Shown here: positions 36,831 to 48,490 of the stretch, one piece after another
Layout of the letters: each line of letters opens with the position of its first letter
Position numbering within the stretch: position 1 is the stretch's first letter
DNA from: Ricinus communis
Lineage: Eukaryota > Streptophyta > Magnoliopsida > Malpighiales > Euphorbiaceae
Direction of reading: 5' to 3'
Assembly: GCF_019578655.1 (NCBI RefSeq)
Contig: NC_063260.1
Span: 25,196,888-25,260,887, forward strand
Length of the DNA: 64,000 nucleotides
The notes under the pieces: generated by a model
What the model was told of the DNA's origin: nothing
The model's database searches: none
What the model saw: only the letters and a program-made list of their open reading frames with translations
Program-made: the position numbers and the translations under genes

Positions 36831-39326
36831 TAACATTATATTCAATTATAAATTAATTTTTTAATTATATAATAAATTTTAATTTTTAAAAAATAGTAAT
36901 ATCAATTATTTTGATAGTATGAATTTATATAGATTAAAATTAACAAATAGATATTTTTAAAGTAATTTTAATATTATTGTATTAATAAAATTTTAAAATT
37001 TTAAAAAATTTAAAATATATTTAAAAATAATTAGTTTACTATTTTTTAAAAAATATTATAAATTAATGTTAAATATTAAAAAATTTATTCAATTATATCT
37101 ATTAATTTAATTTTGTAATTAAAATAATAATAACAAATTTGTACGGATAAGTGATTAGAAAAGATTAATTTTAGTTGTATTAAATACATAGTGGTGTAAA
37201 ATCTATCACATTATTAAATCGTTTTATCATATTTTCTATAATAAGATATAAAACAAAAAATAATGATTAATATATTAATGGTTAAATCTATTTAACATAG
37301 ACCTTCAAAAAAAAAAGTAAAAATGATTTTTGAGTAGATTAAAATGAAATGAAATTTCTTATAACGTCTAGTAATATACTTATGATAAATATTTTATTTT
37401 GTTATTTTTAATATCTTATTATAAGAGATTTACTTTTTTTGGATAAAAGTATTGAAGTTTAGCACTATGAAACTAACTAACTACTGCTGGAATTAAAGAC
37501 ATAAGAGGATCCGGTATTCACTTTAAAGTTATTTTATTTGAAAAAAGAAATTATATATTAGAAAGTAATTTAATTAAAATATTAATTGAAGAATCTTGAA
37601 TTGCAATCTCTTTATTATCCTCAGGTGAATATTATTATATTATGTAGCAAACATTCAGTAAGATTATAAATAAAACAAAAAATGAAAGACACGTGACCAC
37701 TAAAGCAGTTGGCTTTAAGGAAGCAGGGAGTGCCACATGCGGATTGCTAAGAGTTTGGCATTGAGGTTTTGCCTTGACATCTTTTAAATTCTATGCTTGA
37801 AACTGTTTGTTTGAGGCCGCTTGCCGCTTGCCACGTGCCACTTACCTACCTACCTATGTTTTGCTCACGTTTGGTACAATCATCCGTCACCTACCTCTTC
37901 TTCAGCCATTTACATCTCCTTTTTTTGCCCTTTTGACAGAAATATCTTTTATTATTACATATTCCAATACGCTTCGATACCAATAAAGATTCGAACCAAC
38001 CCATACGCCCCCATTTTTAATAAGATTCCGGCTAGAAGCATACAAGAACTGTAATGTGCTTCCTCATGGGTGTCTGGTAACCATATAACATTAGTATCTT
38101 AACCTTTTAGTTTTTCTTTTTTATTTTAATGTTTAAATTATTTTTTAATTAAGAATCTAAATTTACTAATTTATATATATTGGATCGTCTCTTGCATATT
38201 TTAGAGTGAAATAATAATTTATTTGTAAAATGACTTAAATATTTTCATTTTTTTTACTTATAAGTTTTCCTATTTCTTCTTTTTTTTTTCCTTGTCCTAC
38301 TTTTATTAAATTTTTAACATTAAAAAATAAAGATGTTAGACTAAATCCTTTTATTTCTTTTTAAATTCATCCATCACTTTATAAATATAATTCTCTTCTT
38401 CTAAAAAAAATTAATAGCTCTCTTTTCCTCTCCTCTCATCCATCGGTATTTTGTTAGTAAATTAAAAAAATATAATTTTTATATTCCATCAATAATCTGT
38501 CCATAAAAAATAAATTTTAACAACAAAAAACTTTATCAGTAGACCAAAGTTTCTTATAATGATTATTATTTTGAGGTGAAATAATATTTTTATTTTATTT
38601 TTTAAATGGATAGAAAAAAATATCATTAAAAGATTTTTTTTTTTAATTCCTTAGAAACAAATAATTTTTTTTAAAAAATAGTACTAAAAATAGATAAAAA
38701 AAATGAAATCATTTAAAAGAAAATATTTAAATCAATTTATTATTTAAAATAATTCATACAAAGATTTTAACTTGTAAAATCGGTTAGAAATATCATATTA
38801 AATATTTTTTAGCAGATTTAATCACTTAATTGAATAAAAATAGGAAAATTAAAATATTAAATTTATAAGCATCAAATTCCTCATTTGTTTTTGTTAGTTG
38901 GTAGGATTTTGATTTGAACAACCACCAGGCTTCAGCGCACACCTACTTAATGCGTTCTCCTTCTACATGTTTGAGTTAAGATATTTAGTATAATTTACAA
39001 GATTTAGTTATCTTAAAACATTTGTCCTATGAAACGTAATTTCAAATATTTTATTCATAATTAATATATATTTTTAACAGAATGATATAATAATTTTAAA
39101 AAGATTGAAATACATGAATGTCATAATTAAATATTAAAAATATAGAATTTGTTAGTATAATATGACAATATCCATTGATGTTAAAAGTAATTAACCCAAA
39201 AAAGATGATAATAGAATAGCAGCCACATCAACTTATAAACAACACTCTAATACTGTAATCTATTAAAAATTTATTTTATATGGCTAACATAACGACCAAC
39301 CTACCTACCTACTCTCCCCTTCTTGA

Positions 39327-39338
39327 TATATATATAAA
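39327..39338 (+). promoter_or_regulatory. TATA box of the HMA5-like copy
   Basis: TATATATATAAA lies about 100 bases upstream of the preferred ATG (39440). It predicts a transcription start near 39360, which makes the in-frame upstream ATGs at 39347 and 39359 unlikely starts. Confidence 0.5.
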
Positions 39339-39439
39339 GGTGGTGAATGAGTTTGGTAATGTTAACAGAGTGTAAAACTTCTGAACTGGTGACTCCAGCC
39401 ACTCTAAACTTGGAGAAGTTTATATTCTCTGCAATTATA

Positions 39440-42400
39440 ATGGCAGCTCCTACTCTTACTTCTCACACTCTTGAAATGGAGGCTTTAGAAGTGGCCCCAT
39501 TTCTGTTCAATTCCACTTTGGCCAAGGCAAGTCTACTTAGCACCTTCTATCGTTATATATCTTTCTAATCTATTGAGCTTTTGTTTCGCTGCTAACAAAA
39601 TCAGCACCAGCAGCCTACCCTTTTGTTATAACAGCTTAAACTTTTGGATGGAATGGTTGTTTAACTAATTTAACTGTAGAAAAGATTCATACTGATGGAG
39701 TTGTAATTTAGTGGCATGGTATCAGACAGGTTTCTCTTCTTCCTCTCTCTTTCCGCTTTCTTATAGTTTTAAATGGAAGCCTCTTTCTTTACATTTTATT
39801 TTTACGAATGTAATATGTATTTATATGATCTACCTATTCTATATATGACTATTTTTTTCTTAATTTCTTCCTTTTATTAGATTCTATCACAGTGTGTTAT
39901 TAGTTCTGGGCAGCCTATCCATACCAATAAACATGCTTATAGATATTGATTTATTATTATTATTATTATTATTTTTTCTTTTTCATTTCATAGATTACTC
40001 TGTTGAATTTGCATATGGATCAACTGTCTGTATTCGCTTCTTGGATATATGTTCTGTTCCTCATTTGGTTTCAAATATATGTGAAAATTCGCTTTTGATT
40101 GCCACGGGAGATTCTGGGTATACAAATGACTAATTGGAGGAGATATGTAGATCTCCAATTCTTAGAAATCGCATGGTGGATTATACGCAAGTCTAAACGG
40201 TAGATTTGTGTCTCTTTGTTTCTGGGTGTTTGTACATATAATATTTTTTGTAAGACACATGTGTTCTTGTATAACAGGACAAATCATGTTCGAGTTTTTT
40301 TAATTTTACAAGACTGGTCATTTTCTTCTCTGCTAAGTCTTTTTTTTTTTGGTTGATTATCATGCTTCTCTTTAATTGATGGAATGAGAATGCATATCAT
40401 AGTAATTGTTGACTGTAGGAACTTATATTTCCTCATATGCAGTATGCTTTTCTGTATGTGATTAAATCCTCTTTTTAGAGCTACAACTGTCAGTGTGCAC
40501 ATTAGAGAAAATTTATTGCGCCAATTAAGTTGTAACTTCGTGTTGCTATTACTTCTCTTTGTATTGGCAGGATCCGTCTATTACTGAGAATGAGATTACA
40601 GAAGATGCTACATACGAGATCACATCAATTCCAGAACATGACCAGGGTAACCAAATGCACATTGGTGGACTGACTACCACATGTTCATTTACCATTGAAC
40701 AAGCTTCGCAAGCATTTCAAAGTGCTCAAAATTCTGAAGTGGAAATAGCAACTGAGGAATCAAAACTTCAAAGGCACATTAACTATCTCTTGGAAGCCAC
40801 AGATGACCCTGGATTTCGAGCCACAATATTTAGTAGCGGTGAAGACACGAACTATTTGCAGCTTAAGGTTGATGGCATGTTGACTGATCATTCAGTGGCA
40901 GTAGTTAAAAACTGCCTTCAAGCTGTACCAGCTGTTCAAAGCATAGACATAGATCCTGTACTCAACACAATTTCTATTTCTTACAAACAAGATATCCCTG
41001 GTTTTAGGAGTTTTGTCCTAGTGATTAAGTCAACAGCAAATGGGGATCTCAGAGCAATGATTTTTCCCGAAGGGACAAGAGGAAAAGGAAGAGGAAGTCA
41101 TATGCAAGAGGAAACTAAACATTTTCGATGCTTACTGTGGAGTCTTCTGTTTTCTTTTCCTTTATTTTTAGTGTCCATGGTTTTTGAGTATATCCCATTA
41201 ACTAAGCATGTATTGGATGGAAAAGTAGTTAATATGCTGACTATAGGAGCAATTTTGAGGTGGGTGCTATCGGCTCCTGTGCAGTTCCTCATAGGAAGGC
41301 AATTCTACGTAGCTTCCTTTAAAGCATTGCAGAGTTGCTCTGTTAATTTGGATGTGTTAATTGCCTTAAAAACAAATACAGTCTATTTATTTTCAGTCTA
41401 CTCTGTGATGAGAGCTGCTTTCTCTCCAGATTTTGAAGGCAATGATTTTTTTGGGACTAGCTCAATGTTTATTGCGTTCAGTCTCCTGGGCAAGTATCTT
41501 GACGTTTTTGCAAATAGAAGAAAATCTGTAGTTGTCAACAAGGCGCTAGAAGCAATAATATTATTGACTCTAGATGAGGAAGGCAATGTGACTGGCAAAG
41601 AAGCAATTGATGCTGGGCTCATGCAACAAAATCATCTGGTAAATCTGAACGATGGCTCGATGATTGGAGGCACTGAGACTGAGAATAGAGGGTCGCGAAT
41701 TAAGGCGACAAGAGTTGGATCAGGAGGCACTTGTCCCGTCGAGTCAACTTGGGAGGGTAAAGGTCCTGTGCAGGAGTTTGCCGACAATTTCTCCAAATAT
41801 TTTGTCATTCTGGTAAGTTATTTTATGTTTATGTAATTATTCTTTACAAATTTGCCCTTCTTCAAAGTTGTCCATCTTCACTGCAGGTTAGCGTTTTGTC
41901 AATTTCAATTTGGCTTGCCTGGTTCCTAGCTGGACAATTTCAGGCTTATCCAGATTCTTGGTTGCCACATAACACAGATAGGTTTCATCTTGCTCTGCAA
42001 TTTGGGATATCTGTTATGTTAATAGCCTCTCCATGTGCTCTCTTTTTGGCCATTCCAATTGCTGTCATGGTTGGTACTGAAATTGGCGCATTCCATGGCG
42101 TTCTGTTTAAAAGCGGCCAAGCATTAGAAAATGCTCGCAAGGTTAGTTAGAAACCCTGGCTCGACGGGTGAAAACTAGGATAGTTGTTGGATAGGCTCGA
42201 CAAATTTAGACAGTCTTTTAACCTCAGCAATGCTGAGAGCTTTCAGTTTCAACAACTCCTAGAAATGCTTCTGATTGCTTATATTTTTCTTGTAGGTAAA
42301 TCGGATCATATTCAGCAAGAGTGCACTTACAGTTGGCAAGCCAGAGGTTGTCAGCACAACGCACTACTCTAAAGATATGGTAGTTGGTGAACTTTTGGAA

Positions 42401-43565
42401 CTTGTTGCTGCAGCTGAGGTATGCTTTTAAACCTAACAACCTTGTTAGTGGAAGCTGGTCTTTCCAGCAATTTCATCTAGATCCTTAGTCTCTAAATTTA
42501 TTTCACTGTAACTTCGAGGAAGAAAAGAAAGCCCCGTACCATCTGTATATTGTTTAATGCTAAACTCGATGCCATCTATCCTTTTCAGGCCAAGAGTAAA
42601 CACCCTTTAGCCAAAGCTATATTAGCATATGCTAGGAAATGTAGAGGAGATGAAAAGAACCTTGTCTTGCCAGAGGCCCAAGATTTTGTCTCCATCATTG
42701 GCCGAGGAGTGAAAGCCGTAGTTCAGAACAAAGAAATAATAATAGGAAATAGAAGCTTGATGTTTGACCACAACATTGTCATTCCAGTTGACGTTGAAGA
42801 GATGCTTGCAGAAACTGAAGGGATGGCTCAGACAGGGTGTTTAATTGCAATAAATCGGGAAGTAACTGCACTTATAGCCATATTTAATCCACTGAAACCT
42901 GGCACAGAGGAAGTTATTACCATTCTCAAGTCTATGAAGGTTCAGAGCATCATGCTGACAGGTGATAACAAGGGAACTGCCAATGCTATTGCCAAGGAAA
43001 TTGGGATTGAAACTGTTATAGCAGAAGCTAAGGCTGAACGTAAAGCAGAGAGAGTAAAGAAATATCAGGTTTACGACTCCACTTGTTTTCCTCCCACTAA
43101 TATCTTAAAAACTGTGACAAGTTTTCTCAACCTTATTCTCTTCTCCAGGATGAAGGCAATGTAGTGGCAATAGTAGGTGATTTTGTAGATGATTCACCAG
43201 CACTAGTGGTAGCAGATGTCGGAATTGCAATTGGTTCAGGCACAAAGAGTGCTACAGGGGCAGCTGACATTGTCCTAATACGGAACAACTTGGAAGATGT
43301 CATAACTGCGTTGGACCTGTCCAAGAAGACTTTTATTCATACTCGTCTGAACTGTATTTGGGCTGTCGGTCACAACCTCCTTGCTATTCCAGTAGCTGCT
43401 GGTGCCCTTTTCCCAGGAATAGGACTTCGTTTTCCGCCGTGGATTGCTGGAGCTGCAGCGGCAGGTTCTTCTGCTTGGCTGGTTATATGCTCGTACTTGT
43501 TGAAGAGATACAAGAGACCCACGCAGCTGGAGAACCTTAGCATACACGGAATAAAGACGGAATAG
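39440..43565 (+). CDS. HMA5-like tandem copy lacking catalytic and metal-binding motifs
   Basis: Six exons match HMA5 position by position: 39440-39526, 40571-41812, 41887-42141, 42296-42418, 42589-43068 and 43149-43565, giving 867 residues without stop or frameshift. Exons 3-6 have exactly the HMA5 exon lengths. Exon 1 is cut to 29 codons, removing the first metal-binding domain. Its last residues (FLFNSTLAK) align with HMA5 VLFYPTFVN, and its donor is AAG|GCAAGT, so intron 1 would be GC-AG. The second metal-binding site reads LTTTCS instead of MTCTSC. About 37 residues of the actuator, including TGE, are missing. CPC reads SPC (491-493), DKTGT reads SKSA (535-538), GDGIND reads GDFVDD (739-744), TM7 YN reads HN (804), and TM8 MxxSS reads AxxSS (833). 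HP and TGDN remain. It cannot form the phosphoenzyme, so it cannot pump. It is either a pseudoenzyme or an early pseudogene. Confidence 0.85.
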
Positions 43566-44462
43566 TATAGCGGCCATCATTTTAAACTCAGATTTCTAGT
43601 TGACATTGCAAACAAAGTGAAGAAGCACACAATTCCTGGATTTATGGCTTGTTTGGTGAATTAGCGGGATACAGAATGGTAAACTATAATATTTTTATTA
43701 TTTAAATACTCAATTCTTGAATTTTTCCATTCGAACTCCGAAAAGTGCCCAGCAACCGGGTGTTCGGACCCAGTGATTTTAAGTTTCTAATTTGTACCCA
43801 TAACTTGGATCACTCCATTTTTTTCCCCGAATTTAATTAATTGTCTTAATTCAGCTGCTTTTGCCTTCAAGATTTTACAACTTTTGGGGCACTAAGTTCA
43901 TAAGTATTTATACTGTTTATGTCAAGAATATGAAGGCGTAAATCTGACTAATTGCCTGCTGTTTTTCATTCTTAAATCAAAAATCCATAAATCGGAGACT
44001 TATGTATTTGTGCTCTTGAAAATAGATACTGCTTTACAATTTAATGTCATCTGTAACTCTCTCAATATTGGTGGATACTTTTAATTTTCTTTAAAAAATG
44101 CTATTAAAGAAAAAAAAAATCAACAGAATTTTAATTTCACCCTATTGTATATTCGTTAATTGTAAATAACGTTAAATTGAACTTTTATTAAATTGGCATT
44201 CTCGATGGCCACATTTATATTGCGTTAAGACAACATATAAATTAGCCTACTTACTTCGTTACCATCCTTTTCTTTTGTGAAAAAGCTTTCATTATTAAAC
44301 AATCTGCAACACAACAGAACCTCAATCCCTTAGGAGGAACTATAAGGGATACAACCTGACAGAAACTACCCATAATGCAAATCACACAATGGATAACCAA
44401 AGCTAAATGTTTCTACCGCAGATCCATAGGTGTAAACAAGTATGGTAAACATAACAAAATTC
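43566..44462. other. Intergenic region between convergent HMA5-like and GST genes
   Basis: It contains the 3' flanks of both genes. Moderately AT-rich, with no repeat or open frame of note. Confidence 0.5.
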
Positions 44463-47080
44463 TTACATCTTGGACTGCAATGTAGATTTCAAGTTAGATT
44501 CAGTCTCACCATTTGCACCCACTGACTGCTGCTTCTGTAGTCTTGCTTTGGCTCTAAAAAGGACTTTATGTACTTCATCAAAGTGAGGCCTCGTTACACG
44601 TTTTATATCCTCAATCCACTGCTGAACTTTTTTATGAGGACCGAGTATCCGATTACAATCCTTTTCATCCAAAACCTAAATCCAAAACTAAATTTTACAT
44701 TGAGATTGCACATAATGCTTGTTGAAAATAACTAAGATGCATAGACTTTTGATGCAAGATAAAAAAATTTGAACAAAAATTCATGTAGTATGTATCAAAT
44801 ACTGATGTCTCCAAGGGTACTTTATTCTCAGATGGACGATACAGGTTTGTGCTAGTGTATGAAGTGTACTAATACTGTTTTACTAGAGAGATCTTTTGAT
44901 TCAGAATTGCAAATGAATAGAAATATGTTCCAAGTAACTGCACTAAAGGTTTGTGCTCTCTTTTATGGAGAGACATGAAATGGAGGACAGTCACTGACTC
45001 TAACTTATAGAATAAGACAATGCATGTGTTAACAAAAGCATGGAGGTTAGTCAAACACATTTATCTCTATTAATTAGCCAAAACAATCATATTTCATTGA
45101 GAACAAAGATTCCTTTTTCTAAATCCCCAGAAACAAGGTCGTCTATAAACAAATAGTTGACCTTCAAAAAGCCACCGGTGTGGCTTGAGCTACCTTACTT
45201 TTATCTCAGTATTACTTTACTGTTCTGGTGGATTGTAGGATTGGATGTGCCTAGATTGGTATTTTTTAAAAGGGCAGACAGCGGGTTTTGCGCAATGCAC
45301 GGGTGGGGGGCAGTGCACACACCCTGACTGAAATCTGCCCATCCAAAAATTTAACTAAAGCTCTTTGTCTCATGCATGTGCATTACTGGAAATAAAAATT
45401 ATTAAATCTTATCTACATACCTCCAGTTGCATTATTTCACAGACAAGGCTTAGATCAGCTATGGAAGGCAGATTGCCACCCAGTAAAAATCGCCCACTTC
45501 CCTTGAGCCAAAAAGATTCTATCTTTGACAAGGATGCAGATAATATTTTCTCAGCTTCAGCAGCAGCTTGAGGATTCAAGGGTAAACCAAGTGCAGGTGC
45601 CAATGCAGTATTTAGAACAAATGCAGCTAAGGAATCAAAATAAAAAACACCAGCTCATTATCAAGGAGAAAATTCAGTGAAATGCACTTATATAACCTAA
45701 AACAAATAATGAAATTAAAATGATTTTGTTACAAGAACCCACAACACTGTGAATAACTAGAGGGAGATCCTGTTATCTAGGTTCTAGTCATCACCACTTG
45801 CCACAAGTCGCACATGACGCTTACACAGGAAAAAGAAGTATTTAGTACCTGCACCACGGCGCAAATTGGAGTGATGCCAATCCAGTACCGAGTGAATCTT
45901 GGCCCTCTTGAAAAGATCAGCCGGATACCTTATGGTGTTAACAGGAAGATTGTTAAATCTAGGCTGCAATATTAGATATCAGAAATACAGATACAGAGCA
46001 CATATGCTGAACTTCCAGCCATCAAAGGCATAAATGGTCATCCAAGCTTCAGGAATTTAAGCATGTTAGTTTGGTCATATGTAGGCACCAACTTCATTTA
46101 ATCCATAGTTTTAGAACCTACAGACAACTATCCGGCTGCATTCATCCATTTTTTTCCTGTCTGTATCCTAAAGTGAAGCAACCGTGTATAAAGTTCACCT
46201 AGATGTGACAAATAATGACAGATCACAAGTGTAGCTGAAAATCATATTATATTCCTTGCTTTTGTTTGAAATATTTGTTGGGTATTCAGATCGTGCTCAC
46301 TAGATATCATATTTACATTAAAAAGTCTGTATCATGTATCTCCAGCTGAGAGAAACTTACATTTTTTAAGCTGACTGTCATATAAAACGTAAAAGAGAAC
46401 CCGATAGGACATTAGCAATTATACTTACCAATGATCTGGAACTCCAGGAAATGCACAAGCAAGATAGATAAGGATTGCATGACTGCAAAGAACAATTAAA
46501 CAAACTAAATTGCTATGTAAAAATGGAGTAAACAAAAACTTAACTGATCATCATAATGAGTGAAAGAAAGATTATTTTTAAGCACCTTTCGAAAAGCTTG
46601 AATCTTCCATCAACTATAGCTGGCACTTTTCCCATAGGGTTAATATCTGAAATTACAACATTGAGAAAGAGGAATCACAAGTGTGTCACTAGCTTACTGC
46701 TTTCATTACACATGATAAAACAGCTAATGATCTCGTGATTTGTTTTAATTTAATGAAAATAGAATAATAGCATGTTTCTATATGATTAGTTATAGAAGAA
46801 AGATGATACCTTTGAATTCAGGAGATAACTGCTGGCGGTTGGCTATGTCAATTCTGACTTCCTCAAAGTCTATACGGTTTACTCTGTAAATTAATACCCA
46901 AACGAGTTATACTGAGAAAGACAAGAACTCAGTTTTTAATTTGCAGCCAAAGAGCAAAATAAACAGAATTGAGCCAAAAAAAAAAGAAGCAATGAACTTG
47001 AAGATAGAAAATTACTTGCAGAAGATGAGAACTGCCCTTGATGGCTGGGACATTCGATCTCCATATACTTTGAGCTTCAT
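44463..47080 (-). CDS. GSTT1: Theta-class glutathione S-transferase, copy A (with peroxisomal signal)
   Basis: Seven exons on the minus strand: 47080-47016, 46883-46810, 46646-46586, 46482-46429, 45928-45849, 45626-45421 and 44675-44463, encoding 250 residues. The N-terminal thioredoxin-fold domain has the theta catalytic serine in RMSQPSRAV and the glutathione-binding NPMGKVPAI and LFESHAILIYL. The C-terminal helical domain has SIADLSLVCEIMQLEV and a theta-type tail. It ends in SKM, a peroxisomal targeting signal type 1, as in Arabidopsis GSTT proteins. Theta GSTs have glutathione peroxidase activity toward lipid hydroperoxides. Intron 6 is about 750 bases. This is the first of three tandem copies on the same strand and the most diverged from the other two. 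Confidence 0.94.
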
Positions 47081-48490
47081 TTTTCTCTTCTCTCCGTCTC
47101 TCTGAACTGTCTTATCTATCCTCGGAAATTGTCATATTATAAGGTTAAATTTTGATTCTAAAATAAGTCTTTTCCATTTCCTGCGGCTACAAAGGTTTCA
47201 AAACGGGCCAATTGGCATCAATGAAAATGCCAAAATGGTTGATATGGGCCCTGAAACAACATCTCATTTCACATGTTATCTCCGTTGCATATGTAAGCAC
47301 TGGTCTGAAATTTTGCGGTTAAATTTGGCTCCCAAACCTGATGATCAAGCTTAATTTGGCTCTGTTTGACTTCTGGGTTAATTTAGTTTAAAATATTATT
47401 ATTATGGCTCAGATTAGTTATTATACGAGGGAGTGAGAGTGTCTCTCTTAAAAAATGAAAAGTGATAATCTTTGCAAAAATAAAATAAAATATAATTTTA
47501 CTAATTTTTAAAAAATTAATTTATAATCTACAAATAACTTGAATAAATAATTTTAAAAAATAACTAAAATAATTTCTAATTCAACTTAAAAACTAAATTT
47601 TATTTGGATAAATATTAGATTTTTTACTTTCTATAAATGTTAGCCAAAAGTATTAATTTATTATCTTTATAGCAGTCCACTCTCTTTTGTGAAAGTGAGT
47701 TACACTCTCTTTCACATGGATGATTTGGAACTAAAAGTTAGATTGATTGTCCCAAAAGTCAAAAAGGACCAAATAAATAAGCATTGTTGCAAGTTTTGGG
47801 AGCCAGACTGAACCTTATTCCTTTTGCAACAGGAGATCATTATCTATACTTTTTCTTTATATTGCTATTTTGTTATTCTTATAAGGTATTATGTGAATTT
47901 TACGGTATATACTTACTGAGCTACAGTATTGGATTGAATTGAAAAAAAAAAAAGGTTATCATTTATATTCTTGGTACAAAAAAGTTCAGCAGTGGGTTAT
48001 TGGGGATTAAGAAATGCAGCAAGGCCTCATCTTGCCCTCTAAGGTAAAGTTTTGCTGTTGTTTTTGTCAGAAGCAATGATACAACCAACGGCTTCTATTT
48101 CTTTCATGGGTTTTCTTTCTGTTCTAAAAGCATGATCTGTTACCAATATGATCAGATTTGACTGCTGCAATTAACAGAAACCTGGAACCTGGTTACAATT
48201 CGCACTAAGATTTTAGGGCCTGACAATAAGCCGTGCACTATATGAAGACTTGATTGTATAGTAGAAAACTAAATATCTCATCACATAAAATGCAGCCACA
48301 AATGATAGAATGCATCTCTTATTCATTAAATTAGTTCTCATCTTTTCAACCACACATGCAGCACTGCTCAAAGGGAAGGCAGTTCCTAAACTTGGAATAT
48401 AAAGAGAGATAATGTTATAGACATTCGGACAAACAAAGCGGCAAGGCTCTTCTTAATTCATTGAATATTGCATGCTGTTTTCATGCAAGA
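47081..48490. other. Spacer between GST copies A and B
   Basis: The part nearest copy A is its promoter, without a clear TATA box. From about 47990 to 48490 the sequence is repeated downstream of copy C (54505-55062), so it is part of the duplicated unit. An AT-rich block with loosely inverted ends at 47430-47720 is mentioned under rejected items. Confidence 0.5.
47990..48490. repeat. Duplicated 3' flank of GST copy B (partner at 54505-55062)
   Basis: Blocks such as GGGTTATTGG, GAAATGCAGCAAGGCC and AAGGTAAA.TTTTG.TG occur in the same order and spacing here and in the 3' flank of copy C. The similarity continues into the last exons of both genes. The unit of tandem duplication therefore reached about 500 bases past the stop codon. 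Confidence 0.7.

Larger units (their letters stand above)
36201..39326. other. AT-rich spacer between the two HMA5 copies
   Basis: It holds the HMA5 3' untranslated region, a (TA)n tract (36351-36386), a tandem repeat of about 83 bp (36577-36830) and then several hundred bases of very AT-rich sequence. The last kilobase is the upstream region of the second copy. An open frame at 37821-38054 has no recognisable protein features. No gene is supported. Confidence 0.55.

Noticed and set aside
37980..38010. GATTCGAACC resembling the T-loop of a tRNA on the minus strand
   Set aside because: The flanking bases do not form the five-pair T stem, and no anticodon arm or acceptor stem can be found nearby.
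47430..47720. AT-rich block with loosely inverted GAGTGAGAGTG-like ends
   Set aside because: Matches between the ends are too few and no target duplication is visible, so a MITE call is not supported.
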